Shown piece by piece: positions 18,847-27,517 of a DNA stretch of 64,000 nt (position 1 is its first letter; the number at the start of each line of letters is the position of its first letter). The stretch is from Cronobacter sakazakii (lineage in GTDB: Bacteria > Pseudomonadota > Gammaproteobacteria > Enterobacterales > Enterobacteriaceae): assembly GCF_000982825.1 (NCBI RefSeq), contig NZ_CP011047.1:248001-312000 (forward strand), given 5' to 3'. The notes beneath the pieces are model-generated. The model was not told the origin of the DNA. It was given only the letters and a program-made list of their open reading frames with translations, and did no database searches. A program made the translations under genes and the position numbers.

Positions 18847-19247
18847 GTTTATTTTCCTTCGTGAAAAGTGAGTGCAGTAATTTCTGCGCTAACTATCATG
18901 ATCGGCCAGTTTCTATTCCTCCAGTCACAACCAATAAAAATGATTTTAAAAAACAACAATGATTTAAAGAGCGCTTTCAAAAGAACAAACAAAACCCATC
19001 TTTTTGATTTTTTATCACTGTATTCAACCAGTTGAAACTCAATATAGCATACATTAAAGATTAAACTGCCGTTAATTCCAACTTAAAAGAGATTTAAAAA
19101 GCCAGGGGAATCGTGATCCGTATTAGCGTTTCGCTAAATAAAAACGCATTTTTATTCTATTCTGTGGAAATTAACAAAGTGCCTCCCTACTCTTAAAGGC
19201 GCCAGAGAACCTCCCGCCATATATTCGTATCTGTTCACAGGTGATAT
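18847..19247. other. AT-rich divergent intergenic region of the chitinase module
   Basis: About 400 bases between the divergent chitinase and winged-helix regulator genes, clearly more AT-rich than the core chromosome. It must hold both promoters. I see a 6-bp hairpin TTAGCG TTT CGCTAA near 19122-19136 but no convincing sigma-70 pair or known operator. AT-richness is compatible with H-NS silencing (inference). Confidence 0.5.
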
Positions 19248-19694
19248 ATGAAAAGTTATCTGATTAACCATAATTGTATTTTTACTGAGGCTAATAACGA
19301 ATTAAAAAATACCGATAACGCATGCGTCATCAAAATGACGTCCATGCGGGCACGATGCTTAAGTTTTATTATTGAAAACGCCAAAAATGGTGTGATTGAA
19401 AAGCAACAAATCGCCGCTTTCTTGTGGGGCAACCGGGGACAATTCATCAGCGATGCCAACCTGACGCAGGTGCTGTACCTGCTGCGCCGGGACCTGCGCG
19501 CGCTCGGCATTAATGACCTCTTTGTCACCATTCCTAAGCTTGGCATCAAAGTGAATGATGATGTGCCGGTCGACATCCTGACCGAAGAAAAAAAGAAAAA
19601 GCCAAAACGCGCGCTCTGGACCGCGGCGGTGTTTGCCGTGTTCATCCTCTGTGTCCTGACGCTTTTAACTCTGACGGATGTAAGTAACCCATAA
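19248..19694 (+). CDS. Membrane-anchored winged-helix regulator (CadC/ToxR-like, short)
   Basis: 148 residues. Residues ~5-105 form an OmpR/CadC-type winged helix (TSMRARCLSFIIENA, DANLTQVLYLLRRDLRALG, VTIPKLGIKV). A Lys-rich stretch (114-121) and one transmembrane helix (about 122-143) follow, with only ~5 residues predicted beyond it. It is thus a ToxR/TcpP-type membrane DNA-binding protein without a periplasmic sensor domain. AGGTGAT precedes the ATG. It is 21 bases upstream of the muramidase in the same direction and divergent from the chitinase, so it probably controls this module (inference). Resembles, from memory, Salmonella STM0017. Confidence 0.8.
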   Translation: MKSYLINHNCIFTEANNELKNTDNACVIKMTSMRARCLSFIIENAKNGVIEKQQIAAFLWGNRGQFISDANLTQVLYLLRRDLRALGINDLFVTIPKLGIKVNDDVPVDILTEEKKKKPKRALWTAAVFAVFILCVLTLLTLTDVSNP

Positions 19695-19715
19695 ACTCTG
19701 TTGCGAGGAATCACT

Positions 19716-20255
19716 ATGAATCCTGTTATCGACGGTATTCTGAATATTGAAGGCAGTTATGTGGATAATCCGGCCGATCGGGGAGGCCCGACGAAATGGG
19801 GTATTACCGAAAAAACGGCAAGAGCGCACGGCTACAAAGGGAATATGCGGGATCTGAGCCGCGATGAGGCGTACCGCATACTGGAGCAAGATTACTGGAC
19901 AGCGCCGGGGTTTGACCAGGTCGCACAATACTCGCTGCCTGTCGCGTTTGAGCTATGCGAAGCGGGGACGAATATCGGGCCTTCGGTGCCTGCCCGGTGG
20001 CTGCAGCGCTGGCTGAACGTATTCAACAATCAACAAGCGTTTTATCACGATTTGACCGTGGACGGCGTTATCGGAAGAAACACCCTGAATGCGTTAAAAA
20101 CGTATCTGGATAAGCGTGGCAAAGAGGGTGAGAGCGTGCTGGTCAAGGCGCTTAACTGTACGCAAGGCGATTACTATCTGGAGATTACGGAAAAACGCGA
20201 GGCAAACGAGGCGTTCATCTATGGCTGGCTGCGTGAAAGAGTCACGCTCTCCTGA
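19716..20255 (+). CDS. GH108 N-acetylmuramidase (endolysin / TtsA-like)
   Basis: 179 residues from the ATG at 19716, chosen over the TTG at 19701 because GAGGAA (19705-19710) sits just before it. The N-terminal glycosyl hydrolase 108 motif IEGSYVDNPADRGGPTKWGI carries the catalytic glutamate (E12). The C-terminal part (about 90-179, with TVDGVIGRNTLNAL) is the peptidoglycan-binding region 3 of the family. No signal peptide, so a holin or similar route is needed to reach the wall. Size and layout match TtsA, the muramidase required for typhoid toxin export, and phage endolysins. It follows the membrane regulator in one transcription unit. Confidence 0.87.
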   Translation: MNPVIDGILNIEGSYVDNPADRGGPTKWGITEKTARAHGYKGNMRDLSRDEAYRILEQDYWTAPGFDQVAQYSLPVAFELCEAGTNIGPSVPARWLQRWLNVFNNQQAFYHDLTVDGVIGRNTLNALKTYLDKRGKEGESVLVKALNCTQGDYYLEITEKREANEAFIYGWLRERVTLS

Positions 20256-20263
20256 CTGGCCTG

Positions 20264-20295
20264 AAAAAAAGCCCGCTTATCACAGCGGGCTTTTT
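20264..20295. terminator. Bidirectional terminator between muramidase and holin genes
   Basis: AAAAGCCCGCT (20266-20276) and AGCGGGCTTTT (20284-20294) form an 11-bp stem with A/T tails on both sides. It terminates both convergent genes, so muramidase and holin are in separate transcripts. Confidence 0.9.
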
Positions 20296-20302
20296 GTTGT
20301 GC

Positions 20303-20641
20303 TTATTTTAGCAACGAGGCGCCACTCAGGAAGTTTTTCACTTTCTCGCTCAGCACCCGCAATATCGGCGTGGCAAACACCCCACCGAGCCCTGCGACCA
20401 TCAGCACCATATTAAAACTCATGTTGCGATCAATAGCCGCCACGCTCAACAGAAAAGCGGTAAAGCAGGAAATCGCTATCTGAGCCAGACAATCCATAAT
20501 ATCTTTATGGGTGTCATTTCTTTCACGCTTCATCAGATAACTGACAAAGCCCCCCCACCCTCCAATTGCAATAATCGTTAATAAGATCTCCAGTTCAACC
20601 AGAACCAGTTTAGGGGCGGCGACATGAGCTGCAATAGACAT
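20303..20641 (-). CDS. Putative holin (LydA-like, three transmembrane helices)
   Basis: 112 residues with three predicted membrane helices (about 14-37, 48-70, 76-96), a charged KRERNDTHKD loop and a basic C-terminal end (EKVKNF), the layout of class I phage holins of the LydA/phage_holin_3 type. Holins form membrane holes that release endolysin. It is convergent with the GH108 muramidase gene and downstream of the LysR gene. GAGG precedes the ATG. No capsid, tail or integrase genes are nearby, so this is a domesticated pair rather than a prophage. Confidence 0.75.
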   Translation of the reverse strand: MSIAAHVAAPKLVLVELEILLTIIAIGGWGGFVSYLMKRERNDTHKDIMDCLAQIAISCFTAFLLSVAAIDRNMSFNMVLMVAGLGGVFATPILRVLSEKVKNFLSGASLLK

Positions 20642-20824
20642 AATAAACCTCGGTAATAAGTAGACGATAAATAATTACGCCGTCTGGCGATGCGATAAAG
20701 TTAGCAATCTAACCAGTAGGTCGCTAATCATTTAATCTCATGCCCGGTCTTCATCGCTTCTTTGACGCATCGATGTTTTTTTTACCGATTTTTTTTAGCC
20801 AGTGATTTACGTGTCTGTGAAAGG

Positions 20825-21772
20825 CTATTTACGATAATTGATAAGAGTTTGCAGCATTGCAATAACATCTCTAATCTGATCGCGTTGCGGGTTATGACGA
20901 TACCAGTAGGCATAAATCTTAATTATTTCAAACTCTATGGCGTCAGGAAGATCGATTAATGCAATACGATACCGTCCCTGCGACTGAAAAAAACGCGCTA
21001 TCTTTTCCGGTAATATCGCTATCATGGATGAGTTTTCAATAATACTTAATAACCCATTTATTGATTCTGTATTATACCCAACTGAAAAATGGCTATTAAA
21101 AAAAGAGAAGGATTCATTGTTTGTGATTTCTTTTTTTAGTCTTGGTGTTATCGCGTAAGGATAATAAATGGCATGCCGGGAGGTAAAAAGATTCGCGAGC
21201 GTTAACTGCTGTAGTTCACAAAGCGGATTCTGAACATGACAGACGGCGGTATAAGTACGGTATTGATCAAGAATGATCTGCTCAATATCGGGATCGCTGA
21301 AATAATGTGTGCTTATCAGCAGATCGCCCTTTCCGTTTCTTATGTCGCTGATTTTCTTTGAGGAATCTTTCCCTGAGACTGATGAGCAATGCAGCCGAAA
21401 ACGCTCAAACATTTCCATATCAAACAGTTGCGAAATGTAGTACTGCTCGCTGATATCGTCACCCATAATTTTCATTTCACACCAGGGCGATATCCTGGCG
21501 TCATGATCAAAGGTGGCGTCAATCATATCCAGCACCTTAATATAGGCGCGGTGAATTTCGTGCGCACGCGGTGTTGGCATCAGACCTTCGCGAGTACGAA
21601 TAAAAAGTTCTTCGTTATAGGTTTGCTGGAGACGTTGAATAGCAAGCGTAATGGCGGCAGGAGTGACCTGAAGTTGACGGGAAGCACGAGTGGCATTGCC
21701 CGCGGTGATCACCGCATCAAGGACTTTGATTAGATTATAATCAAATTCTTTGACACCATTCTTCTTCTTCAT
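20825..21772 (-). CDS. LysR-family regulator of the chitinase/holin module
   Basis: 315 residues. An N-terminal winged helix (NLIKVLDAVITAGNATRASR, about residues 13-32) and a LeuO/NodD-like effector domain. It lies between dnaJ and the holin gene on the same strand, 183 bases before the holin start. The position resembles Salmonella STM0014 (from memory). Serratia ChiR, a LysR protein controlling chitinases, is a functional parallel, but control of this module is inferred from position only. Downstream AT-rich DNA contains T-runs but no firm terminator. Confidence 0.8.
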   Translation of the reverse strand: MKKKNGVKEFDYNLIKVLDAVITAGNATRASRQLQVTPAAITLAIQRLQQTYNEELFIRTREGLMPTPRAHEIHRAYIKVLDMIDATFDHDARISPWCEMKIMGDDISEQYYISQLFDMEMFERFRLHCSSVSGKDSSKKISDIRNGKGDLLISTHYFSDPDIEQIILDQYRTYTAVCHVQNPLCELQQLTLANLFTSRHAIYYPYAITPRLKKEITNNESFSFFNSHFSVGYNTESINGLLSIIENSSMIAILPEKIARFFQSQGRYRIALIDLPDAIEFEIIKIYAYWYRHNPQRDQIRDVIAMLQTLINYRK

Positions 21773-21980
21773 CTCACAGAGTGTCCTGGCGCCGGTAGGG
21801 GAAGGTACAAAATATAAGCTTCGACGGCTGCTGGCAAAATCAATTTATATCTTCTACAACGTCCTTATCTAAAATGGCGGCGCAAGCCACACTATTTGTT
21901 CCTGAGCCACCAGACTGGCGCAAGACAATGTTAATATCCGCTTCGCTGTTATTTATTATGATTAAGTAAAAACTGAGTAT

Positions 21981-22015
21981 AAAAAAAGCCTGAAACGGCA
22001 AATACCGTTTCAGGC
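21981..22015 (-). terminator. Terminator after dnaJ
   Basis: GCCTGAAACGG (21988-21998) pairs with CCGTTTCAGGC (22005-22015), with seven T following on the minus strand. It ends the dnaKJ transcript. Confidence 0.92.
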
Positions 22016-22043
22016 TCATCCATGATTCGTTAAAACCGAAAGG

Positions 22044-23183
22044 TTAACGGGTCAGGTCGTCAAAGAACTTTTTCACACCGTCGAAAAAGCTTTTAGAGCG
22101 TGGGCTGTTCTTTTCGCCAGTCGGGCCGCCAAAGCTTTCCTGCAGCTCCTGAAGCAGCGCTTTCTGACGATCGTTCAGGCCGACCGGGGTTTCCACCACG
22201 ACACGACACAGTAAATCACCCTGCGCGCCGCCACGGACCGATTTCACGCCTTTACCACGCATGCGGAACAGCTTACCGGTCTGGGTTTCGCTCGGCACTT
22301 TCAGCATCACACGGCCATCCAGCGTCGGAACTTCAATCTCGCCGCCCAGCGCCGCCATCGCAAAGTTGATAGGCACTTCGCAGTAGAGATTGTTACCTTC
22401 ACGCTCAAAGATCGGGTGCTGTTTCACCTGCACCTGAACGTACAGATCGCCTGCCGGTGCGCCCTGCTCACCCGCTTCGCCTTCACCAGCCAGACGAATG
22501 CGATCACCGGTATCCACGCCCGCCGGGATTTTCACCGACAGCGTTTTGGTTTTCTCGATACGCCCGTGACCGTGGCAGCTGTTGCACGGATCTTTAATCA
22601 GCGTACCGCGGCCCTGACAGTGCGGACAGGTCTGCTGTACCGCGAAAAAGCCCTGACGCATCTGTACCTGGCCTGCGCCATGACAGGTCGGACAGGTCTG
22701 CGGCTGGCTGCCTGGTTTGGCACCGCTGCCGTGGCAAACTTCACACTCTTCCAGCGTCGGGATACGAATTTCTTTCGTCACGCCACGAACCGCTTCTTCG
22801 AGCGTCAGCTCCATGTTATAGCGTAAATCCGCGCCGCGAGAAGCGCGACGGCCGCGTCCACCGCCAAAAATATCGCCGAAGACGTCGCCGAAAATATCGC
22901 TGAAGTCTGCGCCGTTACCAAAACCGCCGCCGAAACCGCCGCCGCCCATACCGCCTTGTTCAAAGGCCGCGTGGCCGTACTGATCGTAGGCGGCGCGTTT
23001 TTGCGCATCGGTGAGGATTTCGTAAGCTTCTTTAATTTCTTTGAATTTGGCTTCGGCCTCTTTATCACCCTGGTTACGGTCCGGGTGAAATTTCATGGCC
23101 AGGCGTTTATACGCCTTTTTTATTTCACGCTCGTCCGCCGTTTTCGGGACGCCTAAAATTTCGTAATAGTCTTTCTTCGCCAT
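22044..23183 (-). CDS. dnaJ: Co-chaperone DnaJ
   Basis: 379 residues: J domain with HPD (about 33-35), Gly/Phe-rich region, four CxxCxGxG zinc motifs (about 145-205) and the C-terminal substrate-binding domains. It stimulates the DnaK ATPase and hands over unfolded clients. It lies 84 bases downstream of dnaK in the heat-shock operon. Confidence 0.98.
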   Translation of the reverse strand: MAKKDYYEILGVPKTADEREIKKAYKRLAMKFHPDRNQGDKEAEAKFKEIKEAYEILTDAQKRAAYDQYGHAAFEQGGMGGGGFGGGFGNGADFSDIFGDVFGDIFGGGRGRRASRGADLRYNMELTLEEAVRGVTKEIRIPTLEECEVCHGSGAKPGSQPQTCPTCHGAGQVQMRQGFFAVQQTCPHCQGRGTLIKDPCNSCHGHGRIEKTKTLSVKIPAGVDTGDRIRLAGEGEAGEQGAPAGDLYVQVQVKQHPIFEREGNNLYCEVPINFAMAALGGEIEVPTLDGRVMLKVPSETQTGKLFRMRGKGVKSVRGGAQGDLLCRVVVETPVGLNDRQKALLQELQESFGGPTGEKNSPRSKSFFDGVKKFFDDLTR

Positions 23184-23267
23184 GTTTTATCTGCCCCTGA
23201 CATGCGTGCACGGGCGTGGAGAAACTCCTACGCCCGTGCCAGTGTTATCTACCCTGCATCAGGGCGA

Positions 23268-25172
23268 TTATTTTTTGTCTTTTACTTCTTCGAACTCAGC
23301 GTCAACGACGTCGTCATCTTTCGCATTGTTCGCAGAAGCGTCAGCGGAGCCCGCCTGCTGCTGCTGAGCGATTTCCATCAGCTTCTGGGAAACCTGCGCC
23401 AGCGCCTGCATTTTCGCTTCGATATCCGCTTTGTCTTCGCCTTTCAGGGACGCTTCCAGCGCGCTCAGAGCGGATTCGATAGCGGTTTTGTCATCAGCCG
23501 GCAGTTTGTCGCCTGCTTCTTCAACCTGCTTACGGGTGCTGTGTACCAGGTGATCCGCCTGGTTACGGGTCTGCACCAGCTCTTCGAACTTACGGTCAGC
23601 TTCAGCGTTCGCTTCCGCTTCACGCACCATTTTCTGGATTTCTTCTTCATTCAGACCAGAAGAAGCCTTAATGGTGATTTTCTGTTCTTTACCGCTGTTT
23701 TTGTCTTTCGCAGACACGTGCAGAATACCGTCGGCGTCGATGTCAAAGGTGACTTCGATCTGCGGCATACCGCGCGGCGCCGGGTTAATGCCATCCAGGT
23801 TGAACTGACCCAGAGACTTGTTATCCGCAGCGCGTTTACGCTCACCCTGCAGCACGTGAATGGTCACGGCAGACTGGTTGTCTTCTGCAGTAGAGAACAC
23901 CTGGCTGTGCTTGGTCGGGATCGTGGTGTTTTTGGTGATGAGCGGGGTCATCACGCCACCCATAGTTTCGATACCCAGAGACAGCGGGGTAACGTCCAGC
24001 AGCAGTACGTCTTTCACGTCACCGGTCAGTACGCCGCCCTGAACCGCTGCACCAATAGCCACAGCTTCGTCCGGGTTAACGTCTTTACGCGGCTCTTTAC
24101 CAAAGAACTCAGCCACTTTCTTCTGAACCATCGGCATACGGGTCTGACCACCGACCAGGATAACGTCGTTGATGTCAGAAACCGACAGGCCAGCGTCCTG
24201 CAGTGCAACTTTCAGCGGCTCGATAGAACGGTTCACCAGGTCTTCCACCAGGCTTTCCAGTTTCGCGCGAGTCACTTTGATGTTCATGTGTTTCGGACCG
24301 GTCGCGTCTGCGGTGATGTACGGCAGGTTCACGTCGGTCTGCTGCGCAGAAGAAAGCTCGATTTTCGCTTTTTCTGCGGCTTCTTTCAGGCGCTGCATCG
24401 CCAGCGGGTCGTTACGCAGGTCGATACCCTGATCTTTCTTGAATTCTTCTACCAGATAGTTGATCAGGCGGCTGTCGAAGTCTTCACCACCCAGGTGGGT
24501 ATCACCGTTGGTCGCCAGAACTTCGAAGGTTTTTTCGCCGTCAACTTCATCGATTTCGATGATGGAGATATCGAACGTACCGCCACCCAGGTCATAGACC
24601 GCGATGGTGCGGTTGCCGGTTTCTTTATCAAGACCGTAAGCCAGTGCAGCGGCGGTCGGTTCGTTGATGATACGTTTTACTTCCAGACCCGCGATACGAC
24701 CGGCGTCTTTGGTCGCCTGGCGCTGCGCGTCGTTGAAGTAAGCCGGAACGGTAATGACCGCTTCAGTCACCGGCTCGCCCAGGTAATCCTCGGCGGTTTT
24801 CTTCATTTTCTTCAGCACTTCCGCGGAGATCTGCGGCGGTGCCATTTTCTGGCCTTTCACATCCAGCCAGGCGTCGCCGTTATCAGCGGAAATGATTTTG
24901 TACGGCATGATAGACACGTCGCGCTGAACTTCTTCGTCCTGGAAGCGGCGGCCGATCAGGCGTTTGATCGCAAACAGGGTGTTCTGCGGGTTAGTCACTG
25001 CCTGACGTTTAGCCGGCTGACCTACCAGAGTTTCACCATCCTGAGTGTATGCAATGATTGAAGGCGTGGTGCGATCGCCTTCCGCATTTTCCAGCACGCG
25101 AGCCTGAGTGCCATCCATAATCGCTACACAAGAGTTGGTTGTACCCAGGTCAATACCAATAATTTTACCCAT
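23268..25172 (-). CDS. dnaK: Chaperone DnaK (Hsp70)
   Basis: 634 residues: nucleotide-binding domain (GIDLGTTNSCVA, DLGGGTFD), linker DVLLLDVTPLSLG, beta-sandwich substrate domain and alpha-helical lid, ending in the EEV-type acidic tail DAEFEEVKDKK. Strong codon bias leaves a 619-residue open frame on the opposite strand, which is an artefact. A sigma-32 promoter lies upstream. Confidence 0.99.
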   Translation of the reverse strand: MGKIIGIDLGTTNSCVAIMDGTQARVLENAEGDRTTPSIIAYTQDGETLVGQPAKRQAVTNPQNTLFAIKRLIGRRFQDEEVQRDVSIMPYKIISADNGDAWLDVKGQKMAPPQISAEVLKKMKKTAEDYLGEPVTEAVITVPAYFNDAQRQATKDAGRIAGLEVKRIINEPTAAALAYGLDKETGNRTIAVYDLGGGTFDISIIEIDEVDGEKTFEVLATNGDTHLGGEDFDSRLINYLVEEFKKDQGIDLRNDPLAMQRLKEAAEKAKIELSSAQQTDVNLPYITADATGPKHMNIKVTRAKLESLVEDLVNRSIEPLKVALQDAGLSVSDINDVILVGGQTRMPMVQKKVAEFFGKEPRKDVNPDEAVAIGAAVQGGVLTGDVKDVLLLDVTPLSLGIETMGGVMTPLITKNTTIPTKHSQVFSTAEDNQSAVTIHVLQGERKRAADNKSLGQFNLDGINPAPRGMPQIEVTFDIDADGILHVSAKDKNSGKEQKITIKASSGLNEEEIQKMVREAEANAEADRKFEELVQTRNQADHLVHSTRKQVEEAGDKLPADDKTAIESALSALEASLKGEDKADIEAKMQALAQVSQKLMEIAQQQQAGSADASANNAKDDDVVDAEFEEVKDKK

Positions 25173-25290
25173 CTAAACGTCTCCACTAAAAAATCGTCAT
25201 CATGTGGTATGAACCTGTTATGCGGGCTAACGGTGGGGATTCAACCGTCCACCGCCCTTTTTTTTCAGGCTCATCCTTTGCGGTTGACTA

Positions 25291-25323
25291 CAAGATGGGG
25301 TCGGCTTGTCCGCCATCAAGGGG
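25291..25323 (-). promoter_or_regulatory. Sigma-32 (heat shock) promoter of dnaKJ
   Basis: On the minus strand CCCCTTGATGG (25313-25323) is the -35 and CCCCATCTTG (25291-25300) the -10, separated by 12 bases. This matches the E. coli dnaK P1 architecture. The start is about 110 bases before the dnaK ATG. Confidence 0.9.
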
Positions 25324-25464
25324 CAATACGCAAAATTTTTTTATTTTCTCCCCTCCGGGATCATAGACGGCGCGAAACGGCCTGATTATGATGCCGCGCC
25401 CCGCCACGGAAGATAACGTACGGGGCGTTACTTTTTGCAAATTTTCTTCTTCTTTTGAGGGTTT

Positions 25465-26031
25465 ATGGGCAACATTAAGTTGGCTAATCCGGCCCCCCTG
25501 GGGTTAATGGGCTTTGGTATGACTACCATTCTGCTCAATCTGCACAACATCGGGATGTTCCCGCTGGACGGCATTATTCTGGCGATGGGGATTTTTTACG
25601 GCGGTATCGCGCAAATTTTTGCCGGTCTGCTGGAGTATAAAAAAGGCAATACCTTCGGCTTAACGGCGTTTACGTCCTATGGCTCATTCTGGCTGACGCT
25701 GGTCGCTATTCTGCTGCTGCCGAAAATGGGCCTGGCGGACGCGGCCAACGGGCATTTCCTCGGCGTTTACTTAGGCATCTGGGGCGTGTTCACGCTGTTT
25801 ATGTTCTTTGGCACGCTGGGTGGCGCTCGCATGCTGCAGTTCGTCTTCCTGAGCCTGACGGTGCTGTTCGCGCTGTTGGCCGTCGGTCATCTGATGGATA
25901 ACGAAAGCATCGTACATATCGCAGGCTGGATTGGTCTGGTGTGCGGCGCGAGCGCTATCTGGCTGGCGATGGGCGAAGTGCTGAACGAACAGTATGGCCG
26001 TACCGTACTGCCGATCGGCGAGAAACGCTGA
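25465..26031 (+). CDS. satP: Acetate/succinate:proton symporter SatP
   Basis: 188 residues of the GPR1/FUN34/YaaH family, six transmembrane helices with the NPAPLGLMGFGMTT signature at the N terminus. It takes up acetate and succinate. Divergent from dnaK as in E. coli, where yaaW and yaaI lie between; they are absent here. TGAGGGT precedes the ATG. Confidence 0.94.
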   Translation: MGNIKLANPAPLGLMGFGMTTILLNLHNIGMFPLDGIILAMGIFYGGIAQIFAGLLEYKKGNTFGLTAFTSYGSFWLTLVAILLLPKMGLADAANGHFLGVYLGIWGVFTLFMFFGTLGGARMLQFVFLSLTVLFALLAVGHLMDNESIVHIAGWIGLVCGASAIWLAMGEVLNEQYGRTVLPIGEKR

Positions 26032-26037
26032 TTTACC

Positions 26038-26075
26038 CGACGTCGTGCCCGCGGGCACGACGTCGCTTCTTTATT
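26038..26075 (+). terminator. Terminator after satP built on a perfect 28-bp palindrome
   Basis: Bases 26038-26065 are an uninterrupted palindrome with 14-base arms (arm CGACGTCGTGCCCG), followed by CTTCTTTATT on the plus strand. Without a spacer the RNA loop must open a few central pairs. There is no T-run in the minus direction, so it mainly serves satP. Confidence 0.75.
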
Positions 26076-26088
26076 ATTCCCGCCTGAA

Positions 26089-27390
26089 CTACGGTTGCGC
26101 CGCCACCGCGCTCCGGCTCTCAACCTGCCGCTTTCGGCCAAGCCACACGCCAAGCCCAAGCCCCATAACGGAAAGTGCCAGCACGTACCACGCGGGTGCC
26201 ATCGGCGAGACGCCCATCAGCATCGTCACCGCGACAGGTGTTAGCCCACCGAAAATGGCGTACGCCACGTTGTAGGAGAATGAAATGCCGGTAAAGCGCA
26301 CTTCGGCCGGGAACGCGCGCACCATCACGAACGGGACGGCACCCACCACGCCGACGCACAGCCCCACCAGCCCATAGAGGAGAAAGAGCTGTTCCGGGTG
26401 CGTACCGGAAAGGTGATAAAACGCCCAGCTGGCAGCCGCCAGCAGCACGCTGCCGACAATAAACGTCCGGCTTGCGCCGAAACGGTCTGCGGCAAGCCCG
26501 GCCAGCAGGCAACCGGCGCAGAGCATGACGGTCGCGATGCTGTTAGCCTGTAACGTCACCGCAGGCGCAAAGCCGTACTGTTTTTGCAGCCACACCGGCG
26601 ACATCAGAATCACAACCACAATCCCCGCCGACAGCAGCCAGGTCAGCAGCATGGAAACGGCAACGGCCTGACGATGCTTCACCACCACGGCTTTCACCGG
26701 CAGCTCCTGCGCCAGCACCTTACGCTGCTGCATCTCAAGAAAAATCGGCGTCTCCTGGAGCCAGCGGCGCAGATACATCGCCACCAGGCCAAACGCGCCG
26801 CCAAGCAGGAAAGGAATACGCCAGCCGCCGTCATGAATAGCCTGCTGCGTCATGCTGGTGTTAATAATCGTGGCGACGACGGAGCCGAGCAGAATGCCCA
26901 CCGTCAGGCCCGCCGTCAGCGTGCCACAGGCGATACCGATGCGTTTTTCCGGCACATGTTCCGCCACAAACACCCACGCGCCGGGCACCTCGCCGCCAAT
27001 CGCCGCGCCCTGCAAAATGCGCATCAGCAGCAGCAACACCGGTGCGGCGATGCCCATCGCGGCGTAATCCGGCAACAGGCCTATCAGCAGCGTCGGCACC
27101 GCCATGAGCAAAATGCTCAGGGTAAACATCTTTTTGCGCCCGACCAGATCGCCGAAGTGCGCCATGATAATGCCGCCAAGCGGCCTTGCCAGATAACCCG
27201 CGGCGAAGATCCCAAACGTCTGCACCTGACGCAGCCACTCCGGAATATCCGGCGGGAAGAAAAGCTCCCCTACCACTGCCGCGAAAAAGACGAAGATAAT
27301 GAAATCGTAGAATTCCAGCGCGCCGCCAAGGGCCGCCAGCGTCAGGGTTTTATAATCCTGACGATTAAGAGGGCGTGTTTGCTGTTCCAT
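26089..27390 (-). CDS. MFS transporter, metabolite:proton symporter family
   Basis: 433 residues, twelve predicted helices. The LEFYDFIIFVFFAAVVG start, GHLVGRK-type loop (FGDLVGRKKMF) and RILQGAAIGGEVPGA segment are typical of the metabolite:H+ symporter branch that includes ProP, ShiA and citrate or alpha-ketoglutarate carriers. The substrate cannot be read from sequence. It sits between satP and mog, a place with no such gene in E. coli, so it is a lineage-specific insertion or an E. coli loss. Confidence 0.85.
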   Translation of the reverse strand: MEQQTRPLNRQDYKTLTLAALGGALEFYDFIIFVFFAAVVGELFFPPDIPEWLRQVQTFGIFAAGYLARPLGGIIMAHFGDLVGRKKMFTLSILLMAVPTLLIGLLPDYAAMGIAAPVLLLLMRILQGAAIGGEVPGAWVFVAEHVPEKRIGIACGTLTAGLTVGILLGSVVATIINTSMTQQAIHDGGWRIPFLLGGAFGLVAMYLRRWLQETPIFLEMQQRKVLAQELPVKAVVVKHRQAVAVSMLLTWLLSAGIVVVILMSPVWLQKQYGFAPAVTLQANSIATVMLCAGCLLAGLAADRFGASRTFIVGSVLLAAASWAFYHLSGTHPEQLFLLYGLVGLCVGVVGAVPFVMVRAFPAEVRFTGISFSYNVAYAIFGGLTPVAVTMLMGVSPMAPAWYVLALSVMGLGLGVWLGRKRQVESRSAVAAQP

Positions 27391-27517
27391 AACGAACCGT
27401 TTGTAAAGAGGTGGGCGTGAATTAGCTTACTGCAAAAGCGTAAACTAAAAGTGACTATATCGTTAAATCACGATCACGCCACGCCCAACGGTTCTTTATG
27501 CCAGGAACAGCAAATAA

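Noticed and set aside
18846..20641. Prophage remnant
   Set aside because: Holin and muramidase genes alone, with regulators and chitinase and no structural, integrase or att sequences seen, fit a domesticated export cassette better.
23202..25061. 619-codon open frame on the plus strand opposite dnaK
   Set aside because: It mirrors the strongly biased codon use of dnaK; no family resemblance, ribosome binding site or promoter.
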